Source of the DNA: Podila epigama
Taxonomy: Eukaryota > Mortierellomycota > Mortierellomycetes > Mortierellales > Mortierellaceae
NCBI GenBank assembly: GCA_015679605.1
Contig: JAAAVE010000689.1
Coordinates: 1-14,296, forward strand
Direction of reading: 5' to 3'
DNA: 14,296 bases
Part shown: positions 1 through 9,555 of the stretch, piece by piece
Layout: each line of letters opens with the position of its first letter
How positions within the stretch are numbered: the first letter of the stretch is position 1
Made by a program: the position numbers and the translations under genes
Notes under the pieces: model-generated
Told to the model about the DNA's origin: nothing
Seen by the model: the letters and a program-made list of their open reading frames with translations, nothing else
Database searches by the model: none

Positions 1-970
1 AAAAAAAAGGATGCACTCCTTGTCCTCCACGCAATTGTTTTTTTTAACACACAGCCTCCAGATCCTTTTTTGTCTCTTGAATGCACACACGCAAACGCGC
101 ATGTCTCCTTTCCGACTCTCTCTCTCACTCTCTCCTTCGTTTTTTCTTTTTTTCTCTTTTCTCTTTTCTCTTTTTTTTTTTTCATTTTCCTTTTTTTTTT
201 CTTCCAGACGATTTACAACTTTACCCACTTCATCCAACACCACACCTACCGAACTTACCCACCCGTTCAAGACTGGACCCCTTCCCCTTTCCCCCCTCGT
301 CCTCCTCATCCACCTCCCTTCAAGTCCATCTATCCACTGCCGGCTACCTGCTCATCGTAATTGCCCTACACCAGATTCCAATCTTTCTGGTATCCCACTT
401 CATAAAAAACATTTTCGTTTTTTCCCTCTTTCTTTATTGTTTTTTTTTCTCGTGCTTTTGACCCACAGTCTTGACGGCGACGACGACGAGGACGACGAAT
501 CACCACCACCACCACCACCGCCTCCTTCTTCTTCTCCATTGCTTCATTTATCATCATCCTCTTCAATTCACTCCAACATTGCCATCCCAATATTATATCA
601 CTCTCATTACCTGTATCAACACCAAAAGCCCTAACGCGCACCTCATTTCTCTTTCTCACTTTCTTTCTCTCTCTCTCGCTCTCGCGGTACTTCATCTTTT
701 TTTTGTCTCAACTTCTCAACTCTCCCTGGATCCCTTCTCTCTTTTCCCCCTCCCTCATTCTATTAGTCCTTGAACCCCATTTGTCATCGGTTGTCTCCAT
801 CATTTTTCATCCATATCGGAATTTTTTACACAAAAACAAATCCCTTTTACCCCCTCCTCACTTTCCCTCACCATAGCACCAAACAAACCAAGTGACAAAA
901 TATACCCAAACAGGAGTCAAAAAGTAGCATCACCGTCATCTTGCCCTTTATTACATATGTGTTCCGATCC

Positions 971-1020
971 ATGGATGATACTGCCGCCACCATGTTCAGG
1001 ATTGACCATCCAAAATCTCG
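971..1020 (+). other. Candidate upstream exon (alternative N-terminus or uORF)
   Basis: Two in-frame ATGs (971 and 992) lead into a strong donor, CG|GTGAGT, at 1021. The second ATG sits in an exact gccgccaccATG context. Two acceptors can be considered. TACGCAG|G at 1248 would give a 41-codon uORF ending with TAA at 1322-1324, upstream of the main ATG. AAAAG|T at 1397 is phase-compatible with the RasGEF frame: it joins CG to T and would replace the first seven residues of the 1375 model with a 16-residue leader followed by RRQSITIS. The 1248 acceptor looks better as a splice site, while the 1397 one gives a fused ORF. RNA data would decide. Confidence 0.4.
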
Positions 1021-1298
1021 GTGAGTTCCAAAAGATTCTATTTTTTTTTTTTTTTTTTATGTGAATGTACGGGTGAAGGAAAAAAAAGGTGGGTCGAAAG
1101 ACCATCCATCCAGCATCATCATATAAGAATAAACAAGGGGAAAAAAACGCGATATTAGGACGCGTTTTCTTTCTTTCTTTTCCTTTTTTTTTTCCTTTTT
1201 ATTTTTTTTTATTTTCATATCCGTTTGGTTTAAATGTGTATTACGCAGGGGTGGAAATGATTTACTTTGGTCAAGATGCTTACCCACACCTAATCCAT

Positions 1299-1350
1299 CC
1301 ACTCACTCACTCTCACTCACGTAACTAATACTCACTCACTCACTCACTCA
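1299..1350 (+). repeat. TCAC/ACTC microsatellite before the start codon
   Basis: Two blocks of (CTCA)n, at about 1299-1320 and 1331-1350, are separated by the sequence gtaactaata. They lie 25-75 nt upstream of ATG 1375, either in the leader or, if acceptor 1397 is used, in an intron. Confidence 0.75.
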
Positions 1351-1374
1351 ACCAATACTCACTCGCTTACCAAC

Positions 1375-4300
1375 ATGGCTTACAACGCTATGAAAAGTCG
1401 CCAGTCTATTACCATATCTGACAAAATACCCACTCCAAACATCGTCAAGCCTCCTCAACAGCATTCCCTACAGCTGCAGCATACGCATGCATCACATACA
1501 CACGATACAAGCGACGGCAATGGCAACGATCACAGCACTTTGACCACAATCACATCGACACCTCTTCTTTCAGCCACAAGTGCAGCACAATTAACGACAG
1601 CTTGCTCACCAAATACTCTCCACCAAAGCTCATCCAACAATGAATCGCACAACTATGTATATGAAAACAACACGCAGTTAGCAACAACACCATCTTCATC
1701 ATCACCATCGCCATTGCCATCATCACCTCCACCACCACCATTATTATTATTTCCCAGATACACATGCACTAATAACACGCACACACCAATAGACAGCCAC
1801 AACCCACAGACCCTCACTCTAAACATGGACAACGACAACGACAACAATGCTAAATGTCCTGTCGTGACGAATTCAGGGTTTAACAGAGTCAACAACAGTA
1901 ACGGACGACGTCGCAAGGCCAACAACGTTTCACCCATCCGCACTCCCCTGTCTTCTTCTTCTTCTTCTTCCCCACCTTCGTGGATCCTCCCTCCCATCTC
2001 CCCTTTCTCTGACCTCGGTATTCGGTTTGTTGAGCAACGACGACGGCATTCACACGCAAGGGTGGCACGCTCCTCCAAAGCACGGGCCGCAGGCAGTGGC
2101 CTCAATGACCATACGCATGGTCATGGATCCTGTTCGTCCTCCTCATCCTCCACATCGTCTCCTTCCCCTACAGTGGTTACACCCATGCCTGAGCATCTAT
2201 CCTGCATCTTTGATCTCCTACAGTCTGATGACGACGACGAGTCTGTTATCCTCTGGGACACACCAGCCTCGCCCAACACTACGAGGGCCACTTTCTCTCA
2301 AAGTATTGGCACTGGTCAACAACAACAGCAGCGACAGCAGCAACAAAACCACCACCATGCATCATCCGCTTCATCATCTTTTTCGACTAGTATCGCTCAA
2401 ACCCACACACATTCCACCTTGCCCTCTTCCATTTCGACGAGTACGCTCGCCTCAGATACCACAGGCAAACGATGGTCCGCGTCAGAGGCGTCCAAGAGTA
2501 AAGACAAGGCTAATAAGGACGCTCCCGATAACACTCTTTCCAAAACACAGGAAAAGCGTGTCATCATGGCAGCCACTGTTGAGAAATTAGTGGCCAAACT
2601 GACAAGTGACATTGGTAAGTTGGTCTTGTTGTTTTCTTTTTTATGTCTACGTTGACTTGTTATCGTGAGAATTTATTTATTTTTATTTTTTGCATCCATT
2701 TACTTACACCCATGATCATGATCCACTTCTCTCTCCTTTTTTTTTAGACACAATATTCTTGACCGACTTTTTCCTTGTGTATCGCTTGTTCATTACACCC
2801 ATATCCCTCATGACATTGCTCCTAGCGCGGTTCCAGTGGGCACTCGCTAATGACTCGCCACAGCACCAAATTGTCCGGATACGCACTTTTGTAACACTTC
2901 GTCACTGGATACTCCATTTTTACGGCTACGATTTGGTGGCTGCCAAAGGGAAACTTTACAAGATCTTGAACACATTCTTGAAATCGTTGCATTTACATCC
3001 AACTGTGGTGGCTAGTCCTCGAGAGCAAAGAATTGTACGCGATTTGAGAAAACATTTAAAGACGCAAAAGAAATTGTATCGTGCCAATAACGTTGAAGGG
3101 AAGGGGACAATTCACTCTACGAGTGTAGGTAAGATATGTTTTTGAATGATGCATGTCTCTTTTTTTGTTGTTGTTGTTACCTCTCTCCACACACACACAC
3201 AAACGTACACAACCCAACCTACCTTATTGTCTTTAATATGTATCCTCCCTCCTCTTCATTGACTCGCTCAAACACACACACATACAAAAAAAAAAAAAAA
3301 AAAAAAAAAACTCACAAAACTCACAAAACTCACACACATATACATGCAGAAACCACACACTCACAAACAGTTGACAAGAACAGGTCAAGTGCAATGAATC
3401 CGCGATCCTTGGATGAGACTATGGCAAAAATGTCCAGACCATTGCCCGTTCTCAAAACGCACGAAAGCACAACAACAAGTGGTTCGACGAAAGTGACTTC
3501 TCCATTGGCAGATAATCATTCTGAATGCAACAGCGCAGATAATCATGGAAACACAACACACTTGAACAGGAATAATAGAATGGAAGCTGGAGAAAGGTGG
3601 ATTGGAGCATCGGATATCCAGGAAGACTGTTTACGCCTAACGCCTGACGAGGACAAGGAACCAGAAAAATATCAAGGCGTCGAGACTGGCGGCTCTGGCT
3701 CTGGCTCTGGCTCTGGCGAACTTTTGGGAAAGTCGTCGACGCCGCGTCGAGCGTGGAAACAAGGGCTTCCATCACCGGGATCTGCTTTATCCTGGTTCAG
3801 TAGTACTAGTAAAGGCAGGATGGGTCCTCGGATTCGAGCCGCTTCACAGACTAACCCTACTACGAGACAGGATTATTTCGGGTCAGCAACATTCTTGCAG
3901 GATGGTATCAACAACACCACCACCACTGCCACTACAGGAGGCATTGTTAAGGAACAACGTCAAGGCAATATGAATCAAGCCTTTGATTCAACACTGACCT
4001 TGGGAACATTAGACAAACAACAACCGCAACAGCCATCACAATGGATTACATCAACCCATCGTCGTTCACAATCGTACTCGCACCATGGATCATCTTCCAT
4101 TTTCAGTCACTCCCATCTCGCACTACCGACACCGGACTCGTTAATGTCTGTAGAACCTTACATGAATCCACCGCCACGGTCTATCGAAACGTCGGAAAAG
4201 ATTTTAATGTGGTCTCATTACTTGACGTCGACTGTTGAGCATTTAGCTAAAGTCAAGCGTGTGCTTACGACACGAGCGAGTCTGTCGACAGATGTACGTC

Positions 4301-7300
4301 CAGGAGGAGGAGGTGGTGGTGGTGGTGGAAGAAGAGGAAGTGAGGGTGGACTTGGACTTGGAGGAAGAGAAGGAAGAAGAAGAAGTGAAGGAGAGACACA
4401 AAAGACCAAAGAAATCAGTTCAAGAGTATCGAGATTGACAAAGCCTTCGAGGCTTTGGAATTTGAGTAGGACGCAGACAAACGGATCCATGACCTTGAGT
4501 TCAATGCGGGACATTGTCAAGGAGGAGAAGGATAACATCGATGGGTTGCCAGTATATATCTCACCTATGAACAACAAGGCGTCCTCCATGGGGCATCTTC
4601 CAGGACTGTCGCCACAAACACCCATTCACAATCATCATCATTCTAATCATCCTCTTGTAATGGTGCATGCGGATGCAGGTGAGGATATACCCATGGTGAC
4701 AGAGAAGAGTCGGTACGCTCTATTCACAAGAAGGAGTGGTCGTCACTCGGACGCTTCCCTGACCTCAACGGGGTTATTGTCACCAACAACAAGTACCCCT
4801 CAGCTCGGCAGTTCTGACTCGAATGCGGGTTTAGGCAGTGGCACGGGCAAAAACAAAAGCGCAGACACAGGAATAGTCGTAAACAAAGATACAAGCATAA
4901 GCGTTGTCGGTACAAGCAGCGGCATCGGCAGTGGTAGTGGTCATTCATCAGGCAATGTCAACGAAGAGAAGGAGCCCCGAGCGCCGTCTCCATCACCTTG
5001 GCGCGTATTCTCGTCCACGACATCATCCTTGTTTGCCAATTTGTTTTCACAAGGTCAATTGACCGCCGAGGGTAAGAGGTTGATGAAGCGCCGTGCAGAA
5101 CAAGGTAGGGCAGGGTCTCTTGACAGTGCGCTGGGAGGACGTCCTTCTCCCAGGGAGACATCCTCGTCATCGTCCCAAATCCAGTCGTCGCCTGCGCTTT
5201 TACTTGGCAGTGCACGAGCCAGTAAACGCCAAGGACCAAGTCCCCTTTCACGCAGTTCAGTTTCCAGAATGAGTATGGAAAAAGTCATTGGACATCCTAT
5301 CCTGTTGACAAAACGGTCGCTCAGGTCCTTACGAAAGAATACACGCGAACAGTTGGCGCAAGATGCTCGATGGGTGTCTACAGAGGAGACTGATTCTACT
5401 GGACCGTCCGGGATACTGTCAGAAATGACACCAAAGACGGTCAAAGATGAGGCGGCACTCGCGTTGGAGGTGCCAAAAAAGCAAGCAGTTGCTTCAGCAG
5501 TGTCTGACCTCACCATATCTTTCAAGGAGACGACCAATATTCCCAGAAAAAACAGCCTACAGTTGACGGGAGCTGGACCTACGTCTTCCGCCTCGTCAAA
5601 GATACATGCCAGTGCGCGCCAATTCCATCGTCGTGTAGCATCGTATTCATTTTCGTTTTCAAAGCCCGCTTCGATGGCGACAAGAACTGGAGACGCAAGG
5701 AAGGTTGTCTCTCATGGACACTCACATTCCCAACCACTTATCCTCAGTCCTGTTGAGGGCAACCCGACCGTGGAGATGAACGTCATCCAATCGAACGGCG
5801 TGGCGGCAGTGAATAATACCCATCCAGCACTGATACGCCCTGAATCGGTTCCGTTTTCGCTTGCAACGACAAACTCGGTTACACTGCTCAAGAGCCGTGA
5901 ACATGAACGTGATGTGACTAAACTGGCGGTCTATGAACATCAAAGAATGCGCACCAACTCCAATCCCCCTCCCATCCTGACTTCTTTCAGACCCTTGGAG
6001 TCCGAATCTTGTTCAAGTGAAAAAGACCCACAACCTACCGGATTCAAGAACAATAGTTGTGATGTGGTTAACAGGGATGACATGGAGCATGAGGGCGTCA
6101 ATATTTCTAACGATATTGACAACGGCGACAATAACCACAACACAGTTCCTGTGGATGGATATGGATATAACTCTGCTAGTACACAGCGACCACAGGCTCC
6201 ACAGCAAAGAGCAGAGCCAGATCTGCCTCCATATGTGTCGATGGTGCTAATGTACCGAAGCGAGTTGATTGCTCAACAATTGTGTTTGATTGAGCGGGAT
6301 TTATTGCTCCGTATTCAATGGTTTGAACTTGTGGATGGTGGATGGACCAAAAAGAAGCAGCAAGAGCAGGAACTGGAACTGGAGCAGGAGCAAGAGCAAG
6401 AGCAAGATCAAAAAGAGGAGGAGGAGGAGGGAGAAGAAGAAGAGGCAGAAAGGTGTTGTTATACACAGGATGACGGGCCTGATACAGGCGACCCAGTCCA
6501 CCCATTGGATGCGGTACCGAGTCCAAAAACGGGCGTCACATCCACATCCACATCCACATCCACGCCTAAAAGCCAAAAGCGAACCTGGAGAGGAGGCGCT
6601 AAAGGTCAAAAGGCTCAAGAGAGAATGCAGACAAGGTTCCCAAAGACTGTTGAAGAGACCAGTCCGAATATCAAGCAACTTGTTGACCGATTCAATAGGG
6701 TACGTACGCAAAGAGTATCCCGATTTACCTATTTTTTTTTTGATTTTCGTTCAGTCGCGTACTTTGTCATATCGAATGTTTTCGGTATTATCTTGGTTAA
6801 TGTTGTATATGTTTTGGTTAAAAAAAAAAATAGACCTGCGAATGGGTCACATCCGAAATTCTAAAGACCACAGATGACGATATGCGAGTAAAAGTCGTGG
6901 AAAAATTCATTCGGATAGCTCATGTAAGAAAATGGGGGGTGGGAGGATGAAGGAAAGCCCAAGTTTATTTGAATGCAGGCAATTGAATGAGCGGGGACTA
7001 ATCAATTTATATTTCTACATCAACGCGTCACGCGTCTGGCACGCGTCGGGCACGCGTATGATACGCGACATGGATATTTATACGTGTAAAAAAAAAAAAG
7101 ATATGTTATAACCACTCCAACTTTAGTTCCTTGACACAAATCATGCTGGGTCTTCAGCATCATACCGTCTCAAGGTTGTCACGAACATGGGAAAGAGTTC
7201 GGTCGGAGGAGATCAAGACGATGCAAGAGTTGACAGTGTTCACGTCTCCATTTCATAACTTTAAGCACCTCCGAAATGCAATGAAAGTCATTGCGGAAGA

Positions 7301-8443
7301 GTGGGGTGGTGGTCCTGCAATAGGCGGTCCTGCAATAGGCGGTGTAAGGATAGGCGACATCCATCAACAGCAACAACAGCAACATTCTCTGGTAACAGGC
7401 CACTCGCCAGGTGTTGCGGTCAAAAACGCGTTTTCGCCTGCTAATTCATTCACGGGATCGATGGTAACGACTCCGCTCATTCCAACGCCACCATTGGAAA
7501 CCGCGTCTATATCGACGGCTATACTGGGTAGCGGTGCGTCAGGCCGCATTGGGTCAGGAAAGAGTAGTTTCTTCACAAGAAGACAGCAGGATACCCATCG
7601 ACATATACAGGACGAAGCATCGGGGCCTACAACCACGACAACAGCTATGGTACTAGGATCCGTCGAAGATACGGTATCAGTGCAGCTGCAACACCAGGAG
7701 GGAGGAAGCATCCCCTTTCTTGGTAAGTAAATATCTTTTGTTCCTTCTTTCATGTCTGTCTTCATCTTTTTTTTTTAATCCCGTGTTGTCGAGAAGAGAG
7801 ATTAGATATGACCATCTTGATTAACAACTCCTTTCTATTGTGCACTTTCCATGACTGTGAAAAAAAAACAGGCATCTATCTGTCTGACCTGGTCTATAAC
7901 AAGGAGCTCCCATCTTATGTCGAGCCAAAAGCCCCACCCAAAGATTCAAAAACAGGATATGTTTTGTCGCTCGCCACACAATCAAACAGGTTACAACAGC
8001 TTCCGACACCCAAGAGTTCATCCGGAAACCTCAATGGTCAAACAGAGGCAATGATGACAATGTGTTCCGACCATGGCCACATTGACAGCAACGACAAGAG
8101 TGCAGTCAAAAGTCGATTCACCACTATGCAATCTGCTGGAGATGGTACCCATATTCCGGAGCAAGGCCGAGAGCAGGGGCGGGAACAAAAAGATTCAGCA
8201 AGAGATCATGGATACCATGAACTCTATGAACCGCTTCACAGACCACAAATGTTGGTCAACATGCACAAGCATCGTACAACAGCCACGATCATCAAGCGGA
8301 TCCTGACGTTCCAGACCTTGGCTAGTCGATACCCGTTCCAACGCGATCCCGTTGTGTTTGAATGGCTCCAGACGATGGAACAATCGATGCTCGACCGAAA
8401 TGACTTTGAACGTCAGAGCACTCTATGTGAACAGCGAAAGTAG
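1375..8443 (+). CDS. Lte1-like RasGEF-family guanine nucleotide exchange factor (6 exons)
   Basis: Exons: 1375-2614, 2748-3128, 3350-6699, 6834-6923, 7101-7722 and 7872-8443. All phases agree, giving 2084 residues. RasGEF_N (about 395-540) includes DFFLVYRLF and VRIRTFVTLRHWILHFYGYD, which is characteristic of the Lte1 branch. The catalytic RasGEF domain (about 1503-2066) includes SELIAQQLCLIERDLL, NIKQLVDRFNR|TCEWVTSEIL, VVEKFIRIAH|ICYNHSNFSS, LSRTWERV, PFLG|IYLSDL and LVNMHKHRTTATIIKRIL. The remainder is disordered, including GSGSGS, Gly9 near 859 and Gln runs near 315. Low-complexity inserts break the catalytic domain at about 1540-1643, 1756-1889 and 1915-2018. Family role: activation of small Ras-like GTPases; yeast Lte1 acts in mitotic exit. 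Whether this protein is an active GEF, and on which GTPase, is inference. The start has a good context (accaacATGg), but an upstream exon is possible. An alternative acceptor at 3370 for exon 3 is in frame. Confidence 0.9.
2615..2747 (+). other. RasGEF intron 1
   Basis: Donor ATTG|GTAAGT and acceptor TTTTTTTTTAG|AC with a strong pyrimidine tract; 133 nt, phase 1. Splicing joins KLTSDI to DTIFLTDFFLVYRLF, a continuous RasGEF_N sequence. Confidence 0.93.
3129..3349 (+). other. RasGEF intron 2 with an A25 tract
   Basis: Donor GTAG|GTAAGA and acceptor ATGCAG|AA; 221 nt, phase 1. The intron contains CA repeats, an uninterrupted run of 25 A (3286-3310) and three copies of CTCACAAAA-like sequence before the acceptor. 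A second acceptor, AAACAG at 3370, is also in frame and would drop seven residues. Confidence 0.8.
6700..6833 (+). other. RasGEF intron 3
   Basis: Donor AATAGG|GTACGT and acceptor AAAATAG|ACC; 134 nt, phase 0. An A11 run (6820-6830) lies directly before TAG. Splicing restores DRFNR-TCEWVTSEIL, a RasGEF core motif. Confidence 0.92.
6924..7100 (+). other. RasGEF intron 4
   Basis: Donor GCTCAT|GTAAGA; 177 nt, phase 0. The acceptor is the end of an A12 run followed by G (7088-7100). It gives IAH-ICYNHSNFSSLTQI, matching the conserved RasGEF helix. An internal GCAG at 6978 is not used because its frame meets TGA at 6988. The intron carries the ACGCGT array listed separately. Confidence 0.88.
7023..7068 (+). 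repeat. Four ACGCGT sites in an 11-bp-period array
   Basis: ACGCGT occurs at 7023-7028, 7030-7035, 7041-7046 and 7052-7057, with a degenerate ACGCGA at 7063-7068. From 7029 the units CACGCGTCTGG, CACGCGTCGGG and CACGCGTATGA follow at exactly 11-bp spacing. ACGCGT is the MluI cell-cycle box bound by MBF-type factors in fungi. Its function inside an intron is unknown. Confidence 0.85.
7311..7355 (+). repeat. 15-bp coding repeat in RasGEF exon 5
   Basis: GGTCCTGCAATAGGC is repeated exactly at 7311-7325 and 7326-7340, with a degenerate third unit at 7341-7355. It encodes GPAIG, GPAIG, GVRIG at the start of the second catalytic-domain insert, followed by a CAA/CAG-encoded Gln run. Confidence 0.9.
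7723..7871 (+). other. RasGEF intron 5
   Basis: Donor CTTG|GTAAGT and acceptor AAAACAG|GC; 149 nt, phase 1. An A9 run (7860-7868) lies directly before CAG. Splicing gives PFLG-IYLSDL, a conserved RasGEF motif. Confidence 0.93.
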
Positions 8444-8540
8444 CACAATACAAAAAAAAAAAAAAAAGTACTGTACACGCATTTGTTGTGCAATTTTTCT
8501 TACTCATTATTATTATGATTATTATTATTATAAGTTTGAT
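8444..8540. terminator. Shared 3' region of two convergent genes
   Basis: Only 97 bp separate the RasGEF stop (8441-8443, +) from the G-gamma stop (8541-8543, -). The gap holds an A15-type run near 8452-8466 and an ATT/TTA-rich block (8506-8532) that reads AATAAT on the minus strand. No exact AATAAA is seen in either direction. Overlapping 3'UTRs are likely (inference). Confidence 0.5.
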
Positions 8541-9555
8541 TCACATAAGACTACAACACGTTTTTGATTGAGAAATGAATGGATCTTCCCGTTTGTCAAG
8601 TTCGCCCCAGACCTGTGGTACAAAGATGTCGCGATGCTGTTGACAATACTTGATGAGTCTAATAACACGTCAAAAAGGAGAGCGGAAATGGATTCAACCC
8701 CAAGCGTTAGTCACGACACCATCTCTTTGGTACATTGTATTCGTTTGGGTGTATGAAACAGTTTGAGGAGTACATGTAGTCATGCATGGTAACCTCCAAA
8801 TTCTTTTTTCTCTTAATAATTGACAGATCCTTCACACACCCCTGCCCACCCGTTACACCTGTCGAGCTCTGAAGGGAAGGAAGAAGAAGAAAAAAAAAGG
8901 GGGGTGAAGACGCGTGGAGCACAAGCATCCATCTAACATGTATGACCAAATGGTAAAGAGCCGGCCTGAACAGCTCATTTTACCTGCATGCATGCATCCA
9001 TCTGTCTACACACACAACAACAACATGCATGCACGCGTGCACGAGCCCTTTTTTTTGAGCGGGTGAAATGCGGGTGAAATGCATGACAGAATGTCATGTT
9101 TGTGTGTCCCATCCTTTTTTCTATTTCGTTCTATTGAGATGAACGAGACCAGACCCGTCCAAATTCCTGCGCCATCATTCACCGTCTTTCATCCCAACCC
9201 CTACATCGACTCTCTTACCCTCTCACTCTCTCTCACACTGACATGATCTCTCTTATGCAAACCATCTCACTCCTTGTTGTCGTCCTTGTTGGGCGTTCAC
9301 TCGCCTTTTAACGAAAATAGGGTCCTATTATTCGCATTTCCAGTCAGCCTCCCCTACCTCCCCCCTTCTACTCATCCCATGATATTTGTATTTTTCTGAC
9401 AACGGTTGCGGGGAGAGACATTAAATGAAAAAAATTCTGTTTAGAGCGACTTACTGTGAACTGGCTTCGGAGACGGGAATACGTTCGAGTTCGTATTGTT
9501 CGCGTAGCCGCCTGTTGTGTTCCAGTTGTCGCTGCAGGCGCACTTCTGACGACAT
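8541..9555 (-). CDS. Heterotrimeric G-protein gamma subunit (2 exons)
   Basis: Exon 1 is 9555 down to 9455 (101 nt) and exon 2 is 8658 down to 8541 (118 nt), giving 72 residues, the usual size for fungal G-gamma. Donor CA|GTAAGT and acceptor TTATTAG|A fit in phase and form a Gln codon. Motifs: an N-terminal helix with LEHNRRLREQ (about residues 3-25), then RIPVSEASSQLIKYC, FVPQVWGELDKREDPF, and a C-terminal CaaX box CSLM (69-72) preceded by Cys68, a likely palmitoylation site. This order is typical of Ste18/GpgA-type proteins. In the family, gamma binds G-beta as an obligate dimer and anchors it to the plasma membrane; a terminal Met suggests farnesylation. The leader just upstream is A-rich. 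Stop-to-stop spacing to the RasGEF gene is 97 bp. The intron is unusually long for this window. Confidence 0.93.
8989..9041. repeat. TGCATG cluster and 12-bp perfect palindrome
   Basis: TGCATGCATGCAT lies at about 8985-8997, and CATGCATGCACGCGTGCACG at 9024-9043. The latter contains TGCACGCGTGCA (9030-9041), a perfect 12-bp palindrome centred on ACGCGT. Both are within the G-gamma intron. Confidence 0.75.
9059..9098. repeat. 11-bp tandem duplication followed by a perfect hairpin
   Basis: GCGGGTGAAAT occurs twice in tandem (9059-9069 and 9070-9080). It is followed by CATGACA-gaa-TGTCATG (9082-9098), a 7-bp perfect inverted repeat with a 3-nt loop. Both lie within the G-gamma intron. Confidence 0.8.

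Larger units (their letters stand above)
1..1374 (+). promoter_or_regulatory. C/T-rich 5' region of the RasGEF gene
   Basis: No convincing protein gene is present. The plus strand is strongly biased to T and C, with T runs near 150-200, a T18-type run near 1041-1058, CTCTCT blocks near 115-140 and 640-690, and a TCAC microsatellite just before the start codon. Long open frames here (for example 11-634) translate to F/S/L/P/H-rich low complexity, which follows from the base bias. I see no clear TATA box. Promoter plus 5'UTR is the likely role. A possible upstream exon is listed separately. Confidence 0.6.
8659..9454 (-). other. 796-nt intron of the G-gamma gene
   Basis: On the minus strand it runs from GTAAGT at 9454 to TTATTAG at 8659. 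It is four to six times longer than the RasGEF introns. No exon of the G-gamma family is missing, since the protein is complete without it. It holds no convincing ORF but has palindromes and TGCATG clusters, listed separately. A short untranslated or alternative exon inside cannot be excluded. Confidence 0.85.

Noticed and set aside
11-634. 207-codon plus-strand open frame and the overlapping frames at 70-773
   Set aside because: The translation is F/S/L/P/H low complexity produced by a C/T-biased strand. All plus frames look alike, and no domain or convincing splice structure is seen.
6979-7055. Possible small exon between RasGEF exons 4 and 5 (acceptor GCAG, donor GTATGA)
   Set aside because: The length fits the phase, but the required frame meets TGA at 6988-6990. 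Using the acceptor at 7100 directly restores the conserved helix ICYNHSNFSS.
8568-8756. 62-codon plus-strand open frame
   Set aside because: It is the antisense of G-gamma exon 2; the minus-strand reading gives clear family motifs.
9312-9334. Imperfect inverted repeat CGAAAATAGG / CCTATTATTCG
   Set aside because: It has one mismatch or bulge and no T tract or family context. It may be chance, so it was not called as a feature.
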